Below, piece by piece: positions 1 through 12,354 of a stretch of DNA of 64,000 nucleotides (within the stretch, counting starts at the first letter, position 1; every line of letters starts with the position of its first letter). The translations under genes were made by a program, and so were the position numbers. The notes under the pieces are model-generated. The model was not told where the DNA came from. It saw nothing but the letters and a program-made list of their open reading frames with translations, and ran no database searches. This DNA comes from Serratia silvae (GTDB taxonomy: Bacteria > Pseudomonadota > Gammaproteobacteria > Enterobacterales > Enterobacteriaceae): positions 62,001 to 126,000 of the forward strand of contig NZ_JAGQDC010000003.1 of assembly GCF_023282985.1 (NCBI RefSeq), written 5' to 3'.

Positions 1-294
1 AGCAGATTTTGGCAAAAATATCCCACAGCGGCTGTGGCGAAAGTTGAGACAATTCAGACACTATAAGTCTCCTGTGACAGCATTTTCAGCAAGGCGTGAA
101 TGCTGTGCGGTTAGGGTGAGTAGCTATCTGTGCTTCAGGCACGTGAGCCTGAGAATATCATTTTATTCTCGGCTGTGCGCGTCCCGTATGACGCAGTTTA
201 TCGGCTTGGGTTCCCCGGTTTACGGGCGGTTGTGCAGAAAAGACACGCTACTCGCCACAACGATATTCACAGGAAAAACGCATCAACTCCTCGG

Positions 295-397
295 TTCAAC
301 TGGTATTCGTGGCGCGCAGTCTCTATAATCTCGCGCAACCTTTTTTCCCCCTGAACTACTGAGTAAGCCACATCATTGCTGGCTGGGACACCATTCT
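295..397 (+). promoter_or_regulatory. gpt promoter and leader
   Basis: A perfect TATAAT (324-329) lies upstream of gpt, inside a stretch that I recognise as conserved with the E. coli gpt leader (the box flanked by GCGCAGTCTC and CTCGCGCAACC, then a GGCTGGGACAC motif just before the start codon). No good -35 hexamer lies 17 bp upstream, so an activator or a weak -35 is possible. The start codon lacks a strong Shine-Dalgarno. Positions 1-294 hold no gene I can support; they contain a short imperfect palindrome near 134-150 and are probably the far side of the pepD-gpt intergenic region, pepD being the E. coli neighbour. Confidence 0.6.
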
Positions 398-856
398 ATG
401 AGCGAAAAATACGTTGTTACCTGGGATATGCTGCAAATGCAAGCGCGCAAACTGGCTCACCGCCTGCTGCCTGCCGATCAATGGAAAGGCATCATTGCCG
501 TAAGCCGTGGCGGCCTGGTGCCTGCTTCGCTGCTGGCTCGCGAGCTGAGCATCCGTTATGTGGATACCGTCTGCATCTCCAGCTATGACCATGACAACCA
601 GCGCGAAATGAAGGTGCTCAAGCGCGCCGAGGGCGATGGTGAAGGCTTTATCGTGGTTGACGATTTAGTGGATACCGGCGGCACCGCCAAAGCGATCCGC
701 GACATGTACCCGAAAGCCCATTTCGTGACCATCTTCGCCAAGCCTGCTGGCCGCCCGCTGGTTGACGATTACGTGGTTGATATCCCGCAGGACACCTGGA
801 TCGAGCAGCCTTGGGATATGGCGGTGACCTTCGTGCCACCGATCGGCGGTCGTTAA
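398..856 (+). CDS. gpt: xanthine-guanine phosphoribosyltransferase
   Basis: Transfers phosphoribose from PRPP to guanine, xanthine and, less well, hypoxanthine in purine salvage, at the cytoplasmic face of the inner membrane. The 152-residue length equals that of E. coli Gpt. The PRPP-binding motif [11 protein letters not shown] is visible at residues 86-96, and the SRGGL loop at 36-40 is the conserved pyrophosphate-binding turn. The start [10 protein letters not shown] aligns with the E. coli N-terminus. It is followed by a hairpin terminator and then frsA in the same direction, the E. coli order. No anomalies were seen, and I am confident in the assignment. Confidence 0.97.
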   Translation: MSEKYVVTWDMLQMQARKLAHRLLPADQWKGIIAVSRGGLVPASLLARELSIRYVDTVCISSYDHDNQREMKVLKRAEGDGEGFIVVDDLVDTGGTAKAIRDMYPKAHFVTIFAKPAGRPLVDDYVVDIPQDTWIEQPWDMAVTFVPPIGGR

Positions 857-871
857 TCAGCCCCTGCTTCA

Positions 872-900
872 AACGCCCGGTAATACCGGGCGTTGTTGTT
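872..900 (+). terminator. gpt terminator hairpin
   Basis: AACGCCCGG (872-880) pairs with CCGGGCGTT (886-894) around a 5-base loop and is followed by a T-rich GTTGTTTA. It lies 16 bp after the gpt stop codon and fits a Rho-independent terminator with an interrupted T tract. Confidence 0.7.
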
Positions 901-1023
901 TATGCAGCGGTTTCGTCAAATTCGGTAAATTCCCCGCCTTCTACCTCCAGAGTTAGGTACACTAGCACCTAGATATCCCGGCTATTCAGGCCTTGATGTA
1001 AGTCTTAGGAGGCTGTTGTTACC

Positions 1024-2271
1024 ATGGCACAAGCCAACCTTTCCGAAGTACTGTTCAAACCCTCATTTAAACATGTCGAAACCTCGACGTTAGTCACCCG
1101 TGCCCATCATGCGGTAGGTGCCGATATGCACTCTGCCTTGGAGGGTGATACCGACGGCAACTGGTATCGTATGCTCAATCATCTGCTGTGGACCTGGCGC
1201 GGCACCGATCCGCTGGAAATCAGCGAAGTGTTGGCGCGCATTGCGGCCTCTAACGCAGAGCATAGCGACGATCACCTGCTGGATACCGTGGTCGGTTACC
1301 GAAACGGCAACTGGATCTACGAGTGGGTGCACCAGGGGATGCAGTGGCAGCAGCGGGCATTGGAGCAAAAAGATCCGCTGGTCGGTGGGCAGTATTGGCT
1401 GAATGCCGCCAATCTCTACAGCATTGCCGGTTATCCGCATCTGAAAGGGGATGAGCTGGCCGAGCAGGCAGAGGTGCTCTCCAATCGCGCCTATGAAGAG
1501 GCCGCACTGCTGTTGCCATACCAGCTTAAAGAGCTGGGGTTCGCCATTGAGGGGGGCAGTTCCATCACCGGCTTCCTGCATATGCCAGATAACGGCCAGG
1601 CACCTTACCCTACGGTACTGATGTGCGGCAGTCTGGATACCTTGCAGACCGATTACCACCGCCTGTTCCGTGATTATCTTGCGCCGCACGGCATTGCGAT
1701 GCTGACCATCGATATGCCGTCCATCGGTTCATCCTATAAGTGGAAGCTGACGCAAGATTCCAGTTTCCTGCATCAGCAGGTGTTGGCTCAACTGCCTTCC
1801 GTGCCTTGGGTTGACCATACGCGTGTCAGCGCTTTCGGCTTCCGCTTTGGTGCCAACGTGGCGGTGCGCTTGGCTTATCTGGAGTCGCAGCGTTTGCGCG
1901 GTGTAGCCTGCGTAGGGCCGGTGGTGCATAGCCTGCTGTGTGAGTTGAAATGCCAGGACCACGTGCCGGATATGTATATGGACGTGCTGGCCAGCCGCAT
2001 GGGTATGGCCAACGCCTCTGACAGCGTGTTGAAAACCGAGCTGAACCGCTATTCCCTGAAAACCCAGGGGCTGCTGGGCCGCCGTTGCCCAACGCCGATG
2101 CTGGCCGCCTATTGGGATGACGATCCGCTCAGCCCAAAAGAAGAGTCGCAGCTGATCGCGTCTTCTTCACTGAACGGCAAACTGATCGCCATCCCGCGTA
2201 CGCCGGTTTATCAGAGTTTCCATCAATCTTTACTGAAAATTTGTGATTGGCTAAGAGATAAAATGCGCTAA
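1024..2271 (+). CDS. frsA: esterase-like fermentation/respiration switch protein FrsA
   Basis: FrsA is a 415-residue alpha/beta-hydrolase-fold protein that in enterobacteria binds unphosphorylated enzyme IIA-Glc and affects the balance between fermentation and respiration. Length and position between gpt and crl match E. coli. In the nucleophile-elbow region the sequence reads [11 protein letters not shown] (about residues 272-282), with Arg where a serine hydrolase would have Ser, as in E. coli FrsA. Its catalytic chemistry is therefore uncertain despite the fold. AGGAGG lies 11 bp before the ATG, a slightly long spacing. Family identity is firm; the biochemical role rests on the E. coli literature. 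Confidence 0.93.
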   Translation: MAQANLSEVLFKPSFKHVETSTLVTRAHHAVGADMHSALEGDTDGNWYRMLNHLLWTWRGTDPLEISEVLARIAASNAEHSDDHLLDTVVGYRNGNWIYEWVHQGMQWQQRALEQKDPLVGGQYWLNAANLYSIAGYPHLKGDELAEQAEVLSNRAYEEAALLLPYQLKELGFAIEGGSSITGFLHMPDNGQAPYPTVLMCGSLDTLQTDYHRLFRDYLAPHGIAMLTIDMPSIGSSYKWKLTQDSSFLHQQVLAQLPSVPWVDHTRVSAFGFRFGANVAVRLAYLESQRLRGVACVGPVVHSLLCELKCQDHVPDMYMDVLASRMGMANASDSVLKTELNRYSLKTQGLLGRRCPTPMLAAYWDDDPLSPKEESQLIASSSLNGKLIAIPRTPVYQSFHQSLLKICDWLRDKMR

Positions 2272-2331
2272 CTAGTTGCTAATTTTTAACAGTTTGTTAA
2301 AAAGGGTGAACTACATTGTGGAGGTTGAAAA

Positions 2332-2733
2332 ATGACGCTACCGAGTGGCCACCCTAAAAGCCGACTAATGAAACGCTTTGCCAGCCTGGGCCCTTACCTG
2401 CGCGAAGGGCAATGTGAGAACGACCGCTTTTTCTTTGACTGCCTGGCGGTTTGCGTCAACGTCAAGCCAGCGCCGGAAAAGCGTGAGTTCTGGGGCTGGT
2501 GGATCGAACTGCAGGCCGATAATTCCCGTTTCACCTATAGCTACCACTTTGGTCTGTTTGATAAAGAAGGGCAGTGGAACGAGGAAAAGATTAAAGATGC
2601 TGAAGTGAAAGAGAAGCTGGAAACCACGCTGCGCGTCTTCCATCGTCGCCTGGGTGAACTGCTGACCACGATGGAGCTGACGCTGGAACCCGCCGATGAT
2701 TTCAACGAGCAGCCGATAAAACTCTCTGCCTAG
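2332..2733 (+). CDS. crl: sigma-S-binding holoenzyme assembly factor Crl
   Basis: Crl binds the stationary-phase sigma factor RpoS and promotes its association with core RNA polymerase, raising expression of curli and other stress genes at low temperature. At 133 residues it is full length. The conserved aromatic patch [11 protein letters not shown] (about residues 52-62) belongs to the RpoS-binding face in this family. A strong ribosome site GGAGG precedes the ATG. It follows frsA in the same direction, as in E. coli. In E. coli the porin gene phoE lies on the far side of crl; here proB follows directly, with no trace of phoE. Confidence 0.95.
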   Translation: MTLPSGHPKSRLMKRFASLGPYLREGQCENDRFFFDCLAVCVNVKPAPEKREFWGWWIELQADNSRFTYSYHFGLFDKEGQWNEEKIKDAEVKEKLETTLRVFHRRLGELLTTMELTLEPADDFNEQPIKLSA

Positions 2734-2843
2734 ATCATTCCCCCAGATATTTACGCCGAAATCGCGTTGTGCCTGTTGGCATAACGCGTCTCTCCTGTTA
2801 CAACGTCCTTTGCATTCCTTTTAACTCCAACGGCAGAACTATT

Positions 2844-3947
2844 ATGAACGGCAGCCAGACATTGGTTGTGAAATTGGGCACCAGCGTGTTGACCGGCGGT
2901 TCGCTGCGTCTGAACCGTGCCCATATTGTCGAACTGGTGCGCCAATGCGCCCAGCAACATGCAGCGGGCCACCGCATCGTTATTGTGACCTCCGGGGCGA
3001 TTGCTGCCGGGCGTGAACACCTGGGCTACCCTGAGCTGCCCGCCACCATCGCTTCCAAGCAGTTGCTGGCGGCGGTGGGGCAGAGCCGGCTGATCCAGCT
3101 ATGGGAACAGCTGTTCTCGATCTATGGCATTCATATCGGGCAGATGCTGTTGACGCGTGCCGATCTGGAAGACCGCGAGCGCTTCCTCAACGCGCGTGAC
3201 ACCATGACCGCATTGCTGGATAACCGTATCGTTCCGGTCATCAATGAGAACGATGCCGTCGCCACCGCAGAAATCAAAGTCGGTGACAACGATAACCTGT
3301 CGGCGCTGGCTGCCATTTTGGCCGGGGCCGATAAACTGCTGTTGCTGACCGATCAGCAGGGTTTATATACCGCCGATCCGCGCAATAACCCGCAAGCCGA
3401 GTTGATCCGTGAAGTACATGGTGTCGACGATGCGCTGCGTGCCATTGCAGGCGACAGCGTTTCCGGTTTGGGTACCGGCGGAATGGGCACCAAGCTACAG
3501 GCGGCTGATGTGGCCTGCCGTGCGGGCATTGATGTAATTATCGCTGCCGGTAGCAAGCCGGGCGTGGTAGCCGATGTGATCGAAGGCAACCCGGTGGGCA
3601 CCCGCTTCCATGCGCTGGAAACCCCGTTGGAGAACCGTAAACGCTGGATCTTTGGTGCGCCGCCTGCGGGTGAGATCACCGTTGACGATGGGGCGGTAGA
3701 AGCCATGATGGCCCGTGGCAGTTCACTGCTACCGAAGGGCATCCGCGATGTTAAAGGCGATTTCTCACGCGGTGAGGTGATCCGCATCCGCAATCTGGCG
3801 GGGCGCGATCTGGCTCATGGCGTCAGCCGTTATAACAGCGATGCAATGCGCATGATTGCCGGGCACCACTCGCAGCAAATCAGCGAGATCCTGGGCTATG
3901 AATATGGCCCGGTGGCCGTGCATCGCGACGATATGATCGTAAGTTAA
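2844..3947 (+). CDS. proB: glutamate 5-kinase
   Basis: Phosphorylates glutamate to gamma-glutamyl phosphate, the first and proline-inhibited step of proline synthesis in the cytoplasm. It is 367 residues, the E. coli length. The start [19 protein letters not shown] carries the amino-acid-kinase phosphate loop; an earlier in-frame ATG at 2769 adds residues with no counterpart in the family. GTGGMGTK, around residue 210, is the substrate loop. A C-terminal PUA domain covers roughly residues 275-365. The stop codon is 9 bp before the proA start, so the two are co-transcribed. Confidence 0.97.
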   Translation: MNGSQTLVVKLGTSVLTGGSLRLNRAHIVELVRQCAQQHAAGHRIVIVTSGAIAAGREHLGYPELPATIASKQLLAAVGQSRLIQLWEQLFSIYGIHIGQMLLTRADLEDRERFLNARDTMTALLDNRIVPVINENDAVATAEIKVGDNDNLSALAAILAGADKLLLLTDQQGLYTADPRNNPQAELIREVHGVDDALRAIAGDSVSGLGTGGMGTKLQAADVACRAGIDVIIAAGSKPGVVADVIEGNPVGTRFHALETPLENRKRWIFGAPPAGEITVDDGAVEAMMARGSSLLPKGIRDVKGDFSRGEVIRIRNLAGRDLAHGVSRYNSDAMRMIAGHHSQQISEILGYEYGPVAVHRDDMIVS

Positions 3948-3956
3948 GGAGTGAAC

Positions 3957-5210
3957 ATGCTCGAGCAGATGGGGAAGGCCGCCAAACAGGCTTCCTGGCA
4001 GTTGGCGGTACTGAGCACGGCGAAAAAGAACCAGGTGTTGGCGGTGATGGCCGACATGCTGGAAGCTCGCAGCGAAGAAATTCTACAGGCGAATGAGCAG
4101 GATATGGCTCAGGCCCGTGCCACCGGCATGAGTGAAGCTTTGTTGGATCGCCTGCTGTTAACTCCAGCGCGTCTGGCGGCGATTGCTAACGACGTGCGCC
4201 AGGTCTGTCGCCTGAGCGATCCCGTTGGCCACGTGCTGGATGGCAATCTGCTGGACAGCGGCCTGAAATTGGAGCGCCGCCGTGTGCCGCTCGGGGTGAT
4301 TGGCGTGATCTATGAAGCGCGCCCCAACGTCACCATCGACGTCGCCAGCCTGTGCTTGAAAACCGGTAATGCGGTGATCTTGCGCGGTGGTAAAGAGACT
4401 CACCACACCAATCAGGCGACGGTGAAAGTGATCCAGCAAGCGCTGGAACAGTGTGGCCTGCCAGCGGCGGCGGTACAGGCGATTGAAAGTCCGGATCGTG
4501 AGTTGGTGAATGAACTGCTGCGCATGGATCGCTATGTAGACATGTTGATCCCACGAGGCGGTGCCGGGCTGCACAAGCTGTGCCGCGAGCAGTCAACCAT
4601 TCCGGTGATTACCGGCGGTATTGGCGTGTGCCATATCTATGTGGACGACAGCGTGGACTACGATAAGGCGCTGACGGTCATCGAAAACGCCAAGATTCAG
4701 CGTCCAAGTGCCTGCAACTCGGTAGAAACCCTGTTGGTTAACCGCACTATCGCTAACAGCTTCCTGCCAGCGCTGAGCGCGCGTATGGCCGCCGTTGGGG
4801 TAACCTTGCACGCCAGCGATAACGCCATGCCGTTGTTGCAGGAAGGGTCGGCTAAGGTGGTCGCGGTTGCTGCGAAAGATTACGACGATGAGTGGCTATC
4901 GTTGGATTTGAACGTGACGCTGGTGGACGATATCGATCAGGCCATCGATCACATCCGCACCCACGGCACCAGCCATTCCGATGCCATTCTGACGCGCTCG
5001 CTGAGCAACGCCGAGTATTTCGTCCGTGCGGTGGATTCCTCCGCGGTATACGTCAATGCCAGCACCCGCTTTACCGATGGCGGCCAGTTTGGTTTGGGCG
5101 CGGAAGTCGCGGTCAGCACCCAGAAATTGCACGCCCGCGGCCCGATGGGGCTGGACGCGCTGACCACCTATAAGTGGATTGGCTACGGCGACGATTTGGT
5201 GCGCAGCTAG
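3957..5210 (+). CDS. proA: gamma-glutamyl phosphate reductase
   Basis: Reduces gamma-glutamyl phosphate with NADPH to glutamate 5-semialdehyde, the second proline step, working with ProB. It is 417 residues, as in E. coli. AAGGAG 5-6 bp upstream selects the ATG at 3957 over an in-frame GTG at 3951. The aldehyde-dehydrogenase-type cysteine is in [12 protein letters not shown], about residue 255. Long stretches such as [19 protein letters not shown] are identical to E. coli. A strong terminator follows. In E. coli the tRNA gene thrW, a phage attachment site, comes next; no tRNA is visible here. Confidence 0.97.
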   Translation: MLEQMGKAAKQASWQLAVLSTAKKNQVLAVMADMLEARSEEILQANEQDMAQARATGMSEALLDRLLLTPARLAAIANDVRQVCRLSDPVGHVLDGNLLDSGLKLERRRVPLGVIGVIYEARPNVTIDVASLCLKTGNAVILRGGKETHHTNQATVKVIQQALEQCGLPAAAVQAIESPDRELVNELLRMDRYVDMLIPRGGAGLHKLCREQSTIPVITGGIGVCHIYVDDSVDYDKALTVIENAKIQRPSACNSVETLLVNRTIANSFLPALSARMAAVGVTLHASDNAMPLLQEGSAKVVAVAAKDYDDEWLSLDLNVTLVDDIDQAIDHIRTHGTSHSDAILTRSLSNAEYFVRAVDSSAVYVNASTRFTDGGQFGLGAEVAVSTQKLHARGPMGLDALTTYKWIGYGDDLVRS

Positions 5211-5241
5211 AGCTTTCGCTAGCCAGATTTGAACGATGTTT

Positions 5242-5275
5242 AAGGGCGCAGTGTGTAGATACTGCGCCCTTGTTG
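5242..5275 (+). terminator. proBA terminator
   Basis: AAGGGCGCAGT (5242-5252) pairs perfectly with ACTGCGCCCTT (5261-5271) around an 8-base loop and is followed by GTTGT. This is an 11-bp stem just after proA. Confidence 0.85.
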
Positions 5276-5290
5276 TCTCTGGCTATTGGT

Positions 5291-5446
5291 TCACTCGCGG
5301 TTTTTGATCACCGCGCCGTCAACGCAACCCCCCTCACATGTGTACATCACGTGGCGTTTAGGCGCTGTCGTCAACTGCGTCCGGACTTCCTCCGCCATGT
5401 CATCGTCGGGGGGGGACTCTAACCAACGGCGCATTGTCAGCCACAT
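5291..5446 (-). CDS. possible 51-residue Cys-containing small protein
   Basis: A short open frame lies 17 bp downstream of yiaV in the same direction. It encodes 51 residues with a charged N-terminal part (RRWLESPPDDDMAEEVRTQL), then HVMYTCEGGC and a final AVIKNRE. The two cysteines sit as C-E-G-G-C, a spacing seen in small metal-binding or redox proteins. I do not recognise the family. The ribosome site is weak (AAAGAAAG, 5 bp from the ATG). Position, orientation and protein-like composition support it; its shortness and weak ribosome site count against it. Translation may be coupled to yiaV. Confidence 0.4.
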   Translation of the reverse strand: MWLTMRRWLESPPDDDMAEEVRTQLTTAPKRHVMYTCEGGCVDGAVIKNRE

Positions 5447-5463
5447 GGTCGCTTTCTTTACGG

Positions 5464-6600
5464 TCAATGGTCAAGGTAGAGATAGTGCATCCAGCTTGTC
5501 ATGCGTAACAGCACCTTACGCATCACGGAAACATGGGTAAAGTGGTCGGAATACACCGCTACCTGAGCAAATATCCCATCTGGCAAGGCATCAACATCCG
5601 CATTCGGCTCTAACTCAATCACCGCTAGCACACCATCGGAACCCGGTATCATGCTCAATGATTGCAGGGTTCCCTGCGCCTGGTATGTCCCGCTGGGAAC
5701 GACGGGAAGTATGCTGGTCAGTCTCCCCTGAAATACCTGGCCAGGTAGCGCATTGAAGACGATCTCGGCTTGATCGCCCGATTTCAGGCGTAACAGCGAA
5801 TTTTGTCTGAATTGCGCGACGATTTGCCGTTTTTGTTGCGGGATAAACACCATTACCGGGCGTAGTGGTAGCGCCGCTGCGTAAGTTCCTGGGCGGATAA
5901 GCACCTGGGTCACATAACCATCACTGGGGGCGCGGACTACGGTCTGTTCGAGATTGTATTTGGCTTCCGTTAACTGGGCCCGGAGGCTGACTATCTGCGA
6001 CTGTTCTCCGTTGACGACGCTGTTTAACTGGCTTTTAATCTGTGCCTGTTCAGCCAATGAGCTTTTCACCAGCGCATCCTGCGCCAGAAAATTTTGCCTG
6101 GCGTTATCAATATCACTTTCGGAGAACGGGTTTACCTTGGCCCGGCTCCCTTTAAGATAGCGTTGGTAGTCTTTATATAAACGATCGCGTTCGGCAATGA
6201 TCCCCGAGGTATGGGCAACGGCCTCATCTAATTGCCCCTGGAGCACCTGGATGCTATGTACTGCTGTCATTAAATCGGCCTGTAGCCTATCGACACGCGC
6301 CTGGTATCGGGTGGGTTCTATTTTAAAAAGTACGTCACCTTTTTTTATAAAGGTATTCTGCTTATCAGTAACCTCACTGACAATGCCAGTCACCTGCGGC
6401 GTGATGGGAATAGAAACCACGGCCTTTTGCGCTTGAAAAGTGTAGGGGTGGTTATAATTCATTAATAAAATCAGGGCACCCACTAAAACAACGCCACCCA
6501 ATGCTGCGGTAGGGACCGTCCATTTGTTTACCGGAATTTTAAATATTTTGAATATGCCGTAGGCCAGTGCGACATAGGTAAGAATAATGAGCAAGTCCAT
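5464..6600 (-). CDS. yiaV: HlyD-family membrane fusion protein YiaV
   Basis: An inner-membrane periplasmic adaptor of the HlyD/EmrA type, 378 residues, the length of E. coli YiaV. Residues 3-20 and 29-48 are hydrophobic membrane segments. A split lipoyl-like barrel flanks a helical hairpin: [16 protein letters not shown] begins the first half near residue 62, and [18 protein letters not shown] closes it near residue 220. Between them is a coiled-coil-rich stretch. It starts 4 bp after yiaW, so the pair is translationally linked. These adaptors usually join an inner-membrane pump to an outer-membrane channel, but neither partner is nearby and the substrate is unknown. Confidence 0.88.
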   Translation of the reverse strand: MDLLIILTYVALAYGIFKIFKIPVNKWTVPTAALGGVVLVGALILLMNYNHPYTFQAQKAVVSIPITPQVTGIVSEVTDKQNTFIKKGDVLFKIEPTRYQARVDRLQADLMTAVHSIQVLQGQLDEAVAHTSGIIAERDRLYKDYQRYLKGSRAKVNPFSESDIDNARQNFLAQDALVKSSLAEQAQIKSQLNSVVNGEQSQIVSLRAQLTEAKYNLEQTVVRAPSDGYVTQVLIRPGTYAAALPLRPVMVFIPQQKRQIVAQFRQNSLLRLKSGDQAEIVFNALPGQVFQGRLTSILPVVPSGTYQAQGTLQSLSMIPGSDGVLAVIELEPNADVDALPDGIFAQVAVYSDHFTHVSVMRKVLLRMTSWMHYLYLDH

Positions 6601-6604
6601 GGAG

Positions 6605-6928
6605 TTACTCCGCAGAAGATGTTTTAGTTTCGCTGATGTTTTGTTCCAGTTCGGTTATTCTTTGCTCTAAACGGGCAAATGGATCTTGCTGGCCTTGCAT
6701 GCCCCAACCGCGCTCTGGCCGATACAACGTGGCCCATATCCATAAAAAGGGCCATATCACATGCAGAGTAAACAAACTGACCCAACCTGCGACATGGATC
6801 GCGTCCGCATGCGGATGATTGCGTGATTTCGCAATCAGATAAGGAATGTCATGGAGAATAATGATCCCGTAAAAAATGACGAGGAAGACAACAATGAGTA
6901 CGCCTAACGCAAAGTAATTTAGGAACAT
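6605..6928 (-). CDS. yiaW: DUF3302 inner-membrane protein YiaW
   Basis: A 107-residue membrane protein of the DUF3302 family, the constant small partner of YiaV. Two transmembrane helices are clear: about residues 4-27 ([18 protein letters not shown]) and 46-68 ([21 protein letters not shown]). The C-terminus is a short coiled coil ([16 protein letters not shown]). It is the first gene of a two-gene unit with yiaV, with a 4-bp gap. E. coli carries the same pair elsewhere on its chromosome, so the family call is firm although the function is unknown. It may help assemble or dock the adaptor. Confidence 0.88.
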   Translation of the reverse strand: MFLNYFALGVLIVVFLVIFYGIIILHDIPYLIAKSRNHPHADAIHVAGWVSLFTLHVIWPFLWIWATLYRPERGWGMQGQQDPFARLEQRITELEQNISETKTSSAE

Positions 6929-8233
<1,305 letters not shown>

Positions 8234-8235
8234 AT

Positions 8236-8257
8236 GGCTTGCGGGAAACCGCAAGCC
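8236..8257. terminator. bidirectional hairpin between convergent genes
   Basis: GGCTTGCGG (8236-8244) and CCGCAAGCC (8249-8257) form a perfect 9-bp stem closed by a GAAA tetraloop, between the convergent LysR and aldo/keto reductase genes. No U tract follows on either strand, so it may act as a transcript-stabilising hairpin as much as a terminator. Confidence 0.6.
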
Positions 8258-8267
8258 AGAGTAAACC

Positions 8268-10207
<1,940 letters not shown>

Positions 10208-10219
10208 CTAGGGTTAATT

Positions 10220-10253
10220 AGCAGAGTTCATTAATAAGCGAATGAACCCTGCT
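10220..10253 (-). terminator. hairpin downstream of secreted hydrolase gene
   Basis: AGCAGAGTTCATT (10220-10232) and AATGAACCCTGCT (10241-10253) form a 13-bp stem with one mismatch, 7 bp after the hydrolase stop on the minus strand. The minus-strand tail is AT-rich (AATTAACC) rather than a pure U run. Confidence 0.6.
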
Positions 10254-10260
10254 GTTTGGG

Positions 10261-11325
10261 CTACTGCAGATTTTTTGTTTGCAGGAATTGGCTGACCTGG
10301 TCGGCAATCTGGACATTATTCAGGTCTGAGAAGGGGAAGTGTGTATTCCCTTTGATGCCGATCTCAGGCAAATGGATCACCGTAACATCACCACCGTGTT
10401 TGTTGACCACATCACGCCACTGGCGGGCCATCGCCAGCCGGACACGCCAACTGTCCTGTGCGGGCATGGCGACGGGTTTATCAGGAATATTATCGCCGTA
10501 AAAAATCAGGATCGGGATTTTGGTCAGCGCCATGAACTGCTCCATTGGCACGGGTTCACCTTTCAGCGTATCAAACGCGCTGGGCATCGGTGCAGGCAGC
10601 TCATTTTCGGGGAAGACAAAGCTGCTACCTGGCTCAAAGGCCACGATGGCTTTCACCTTGCTGTTTTTTATCGCGGTATACCAGCCTGGCCCGCCCCCCT
10701 GCGAGTGGGTAAACAGGATTGCCGAACCCGCTTTATCTACTACTGCCGACATGGCATCGGCAATGACATTGATATCGAAAGGCCCGGTGTTCGGCGTCAT
10801 CTGGCGGAAATACTGATCCAGCGCTGCCGTATCGTGAGAAAACTGAACGCCTTGAAAATAGTCAGGCCAGACCCCGATGCGGAATTGATTGAACCACATC
10901 TGCTCATCCGGTTTTGGCGTCACGGTGCCTTCAACCGTGGTGCGCCCGGCGCTACCCCGACGCGGTTGATCGACCAGATAAGTGGAGAAACCGCGGCGCA
11001 GGAAAATATTTTGAAAGCCTTCGCGGCCATCCGGCGTGCTTTCCCAGGTACGGGAGAACTGCCCCGCACCATGCAGCATGATCAGCGGATATTTATGCGG
11101 GTTTTCCGGGATTTGATAAAATACCGCGGCATGATCGCCGTGATAAGTCTGACCGGCAGGATCCATTGGTTTTTTGGCGTCAAATTTTCCTGGGGCAGTA
11201 ATGATTGTGCCACCGGCAGAAAAACTTCCTTGCTCTTTAATCACCAGCGGTTCGGCATAAACAGACTGGGCAGCAAGGCCGCCCGCCACCATGCAGAACA
11301 CCAGCGTTTTCAACAGTGTCTTCAA
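10261..11325 (-). CDS. secreted alpha/beta hydrolase
   Basis: A 354-residue alpha/beta-fold hydrolase with an N-terminal signal peptide (KTLLKTLVFCMVAGGLAA, cleavage near SVYA-EP). The nucleophile elbow is FTHSQGGGP, giving a candidate Ser. The acid is probably the Asp in LIFYGDNIPD and the base the His in GNTHFPFSDLNN. LIMLHGAGQFSRTWE is the oxyanion region. A TTG start at 11325 is preferred because AGAGGAAA lies just upstream and the signal peptide then begins properly; the ATG at 11421 would add 32 residues ahead of it. Substrate unknown. It stands alone downstream of an empty stretch. Confidence 0.82.
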   Translation of the reverse strand: MKTLLKTLVFCMVAGGLAAQSVYAEPLVIKEQGSFSAGGTIITAPGKFDAKKPMDPAGQTYHGDHAAVFYQIPENPHKYPLIMLHGAGQFSRTWESTPDGREGFQNIFLRRGFSTYLVDQPRRGSAGRTTVEGTVTPKPDEQMWFNQFRIGVWPDYFQGVQFSHDTAALDQYFRQMTPNTGPFDINVIADAMSAVVDKAGSAILFTHSQGGGPGWYTAIKNSKVKAIVAFEPGSSFVFPENELPAPMPSAFDTLKGEPVPMEQFMALTKIPILIFYGDNIPDKPVAMPAQDSWRVRLAMARQWRDVVNKHGGDVTVIHLPEIGIKGNTHFPFSDLNNVQIADQVSQFLQTKNLQ

Positions 11326-11523
11326 GGCTATTTCCTCTATTTGTGTTTGCACCGCCATCATAGCTGAGTTGATCCAGAGGATTATTAAGCCCCATTGAAT
11401 GCCCTTATCTGTGGCGTTCATTAATGGGGTTGAACCGCAACTATCTCTTTATTACTTCACGTTAGAGTGCCTGTTGTAGTGCAAACTCAGCCCGTGTCGT
11501 GGCATCATTTTCACCGTGCCTGC

Positions 11524-11625
11524 GGCTTTGTTGAATCAATAGGATTTAGATAACAGCTCCTCCTGTCTGTCATTTTCTCAGGCAATCCGTACACTTTCTG
11601 GCATGCCTGTACGCGTCATAATGAT
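11524..11625 (-). mobile_element. IS5-family (IS903-like) right-end remnant
   Basis: The plus strand begins GGCTTTGTTGAAT, the typical terminal inverted repeat of IS903/IS5-group elements. On the minus strand about 54-70 bp inward, a reading frame ends TGMPESVRIA and then stop (stop at 11578-11580), matching the C-terminus of these transposases as I know them. The frame is interrupted by a stop a few codons upstream (near 11622), so only the 3' end of the element survives. It lies about 330 bp upstream of the arsR start. No second end or target-site duplication was found. The remaining non-coding sequence from 11326 to 11881 shows nothing else I can support. Confidence 0.7.
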
Positions 11626-11881
11626 TCATGATTACGCAGATCCACGTTAGAGAAAACCATGCAGAATAAATAGCATTATTGGACGTTTTTCGTCTTGAAC
11701 AATGTCACACTATTTTGCGCAATGCCGAGGTGTGAATATATTGCCGGACGCGCCTGTGTGGCCAAGACGCAGTTTTCTTTCTTGCGACGAAATGGGCTTA
11801 GCCGCCGTTGCTACGCGGCGTATCGGGACAACGTTTGTCGCTTTTTTGAATAGTGGAGGAAAATAAAACATATATGAAAAT

Positions 11882-11921
11882 TCAAATGTGTATTTGACTT
11901 AAAAACGCTGGCGAGTATGAT
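11882..11921 (+). promoter_or_regulatory. ars promoter with ArsR operator
   Basis: A palindrome TCAAAT-GTGT-ATTTGA (11882-11897) overlaps the -35 hexamer TTGACT (11894-11899). A -10 TATGAT lies at 11916-11921, giving 16-bp spacing. An ArsR dimer bound to the palindrome would occlude RNA polymerase, which fits arsenite-inducible derepression. The operator assignment is inference from position and symmetry. Confidence 0.7.
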
Positions 11922-11949
11922 TTGTTCACTGATCGTAGTGGAGAGACCG

Positions 11950-12300
11950 ATGGCCCTGACTTCCTTGCAACTGTTCAAAATCCTGTCGGACGAAACCCGT
12001 TTGGGTATCGTATTGTTGCTCAAACAGCTGGGTGAACTGTGCGTTTGCGATCTCTGCACTGGGCTGGAAGAGTCGCAACCCAAGATCTCACGCCACTTGG
12101 CAATGCTCAGAGAGTGCGGGTTGCTGCTGGATCGTAAGCAGGGGAAGTGGGTGCATTATCGTCTTTCCCCGCATATTCCTGCCTGGGCAGCCCTGGTAGT
12201 AGAACAAGCCTGGTTGAGCCAACAGGATGAAGTCCAGACTAGGGCACGTAAGCTGGCAGCGGCGAATTGCTCCAGCGATGGCAAAACCCTGTGTAGCTAA
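11950..12300 (+). CDS. arsR: arsenical resistance repressor ArsR
   Basis: A 116-residue ArsR/SmtB winged-helix repressor that leaves DNA when arsenite or antimonite binds. The metalloid site is ELCVCDLC with Cys31, Cys33 and Cys36 (residues 29-36), which lies in the DNA-recognition region of the E. coli-type ArsR. The recognition helix is QPKISRHLAMLRECGLL. The start at 11950 is preceded by GGAGA and gives the usual N-terminus; an upstream in-frame ATG at 11917 lies in the promoter. It is first in arsRBC. A pair of cysteines in NCSSDGKTLCS ends the protein. Confidence 0.96.
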   Translation: MALTSLQLFKILSDETRLGIVLLLKQLGELCVCDLCTGLEESQPKISRHLAMLRECGLLLDRKQGKWVHYRLSPHIPAWAALVVEQAWLSQQDEVQTRARKLAAANCSSDGKTLCS

Positions 12301-12354
12301 ATTTTTTGTTCGTACACATATGAAAATAAATATATAAATCTTGAGGTGGTAAGT

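Noticed and set aside
10339-11367. Long open frame antisense to the secreted hydrolase
   Set aside because: It is opposite a protein with a signal peptide and an intact catalytic motif, has no ribosome site and shows antisense-like composition (high His and Arg).
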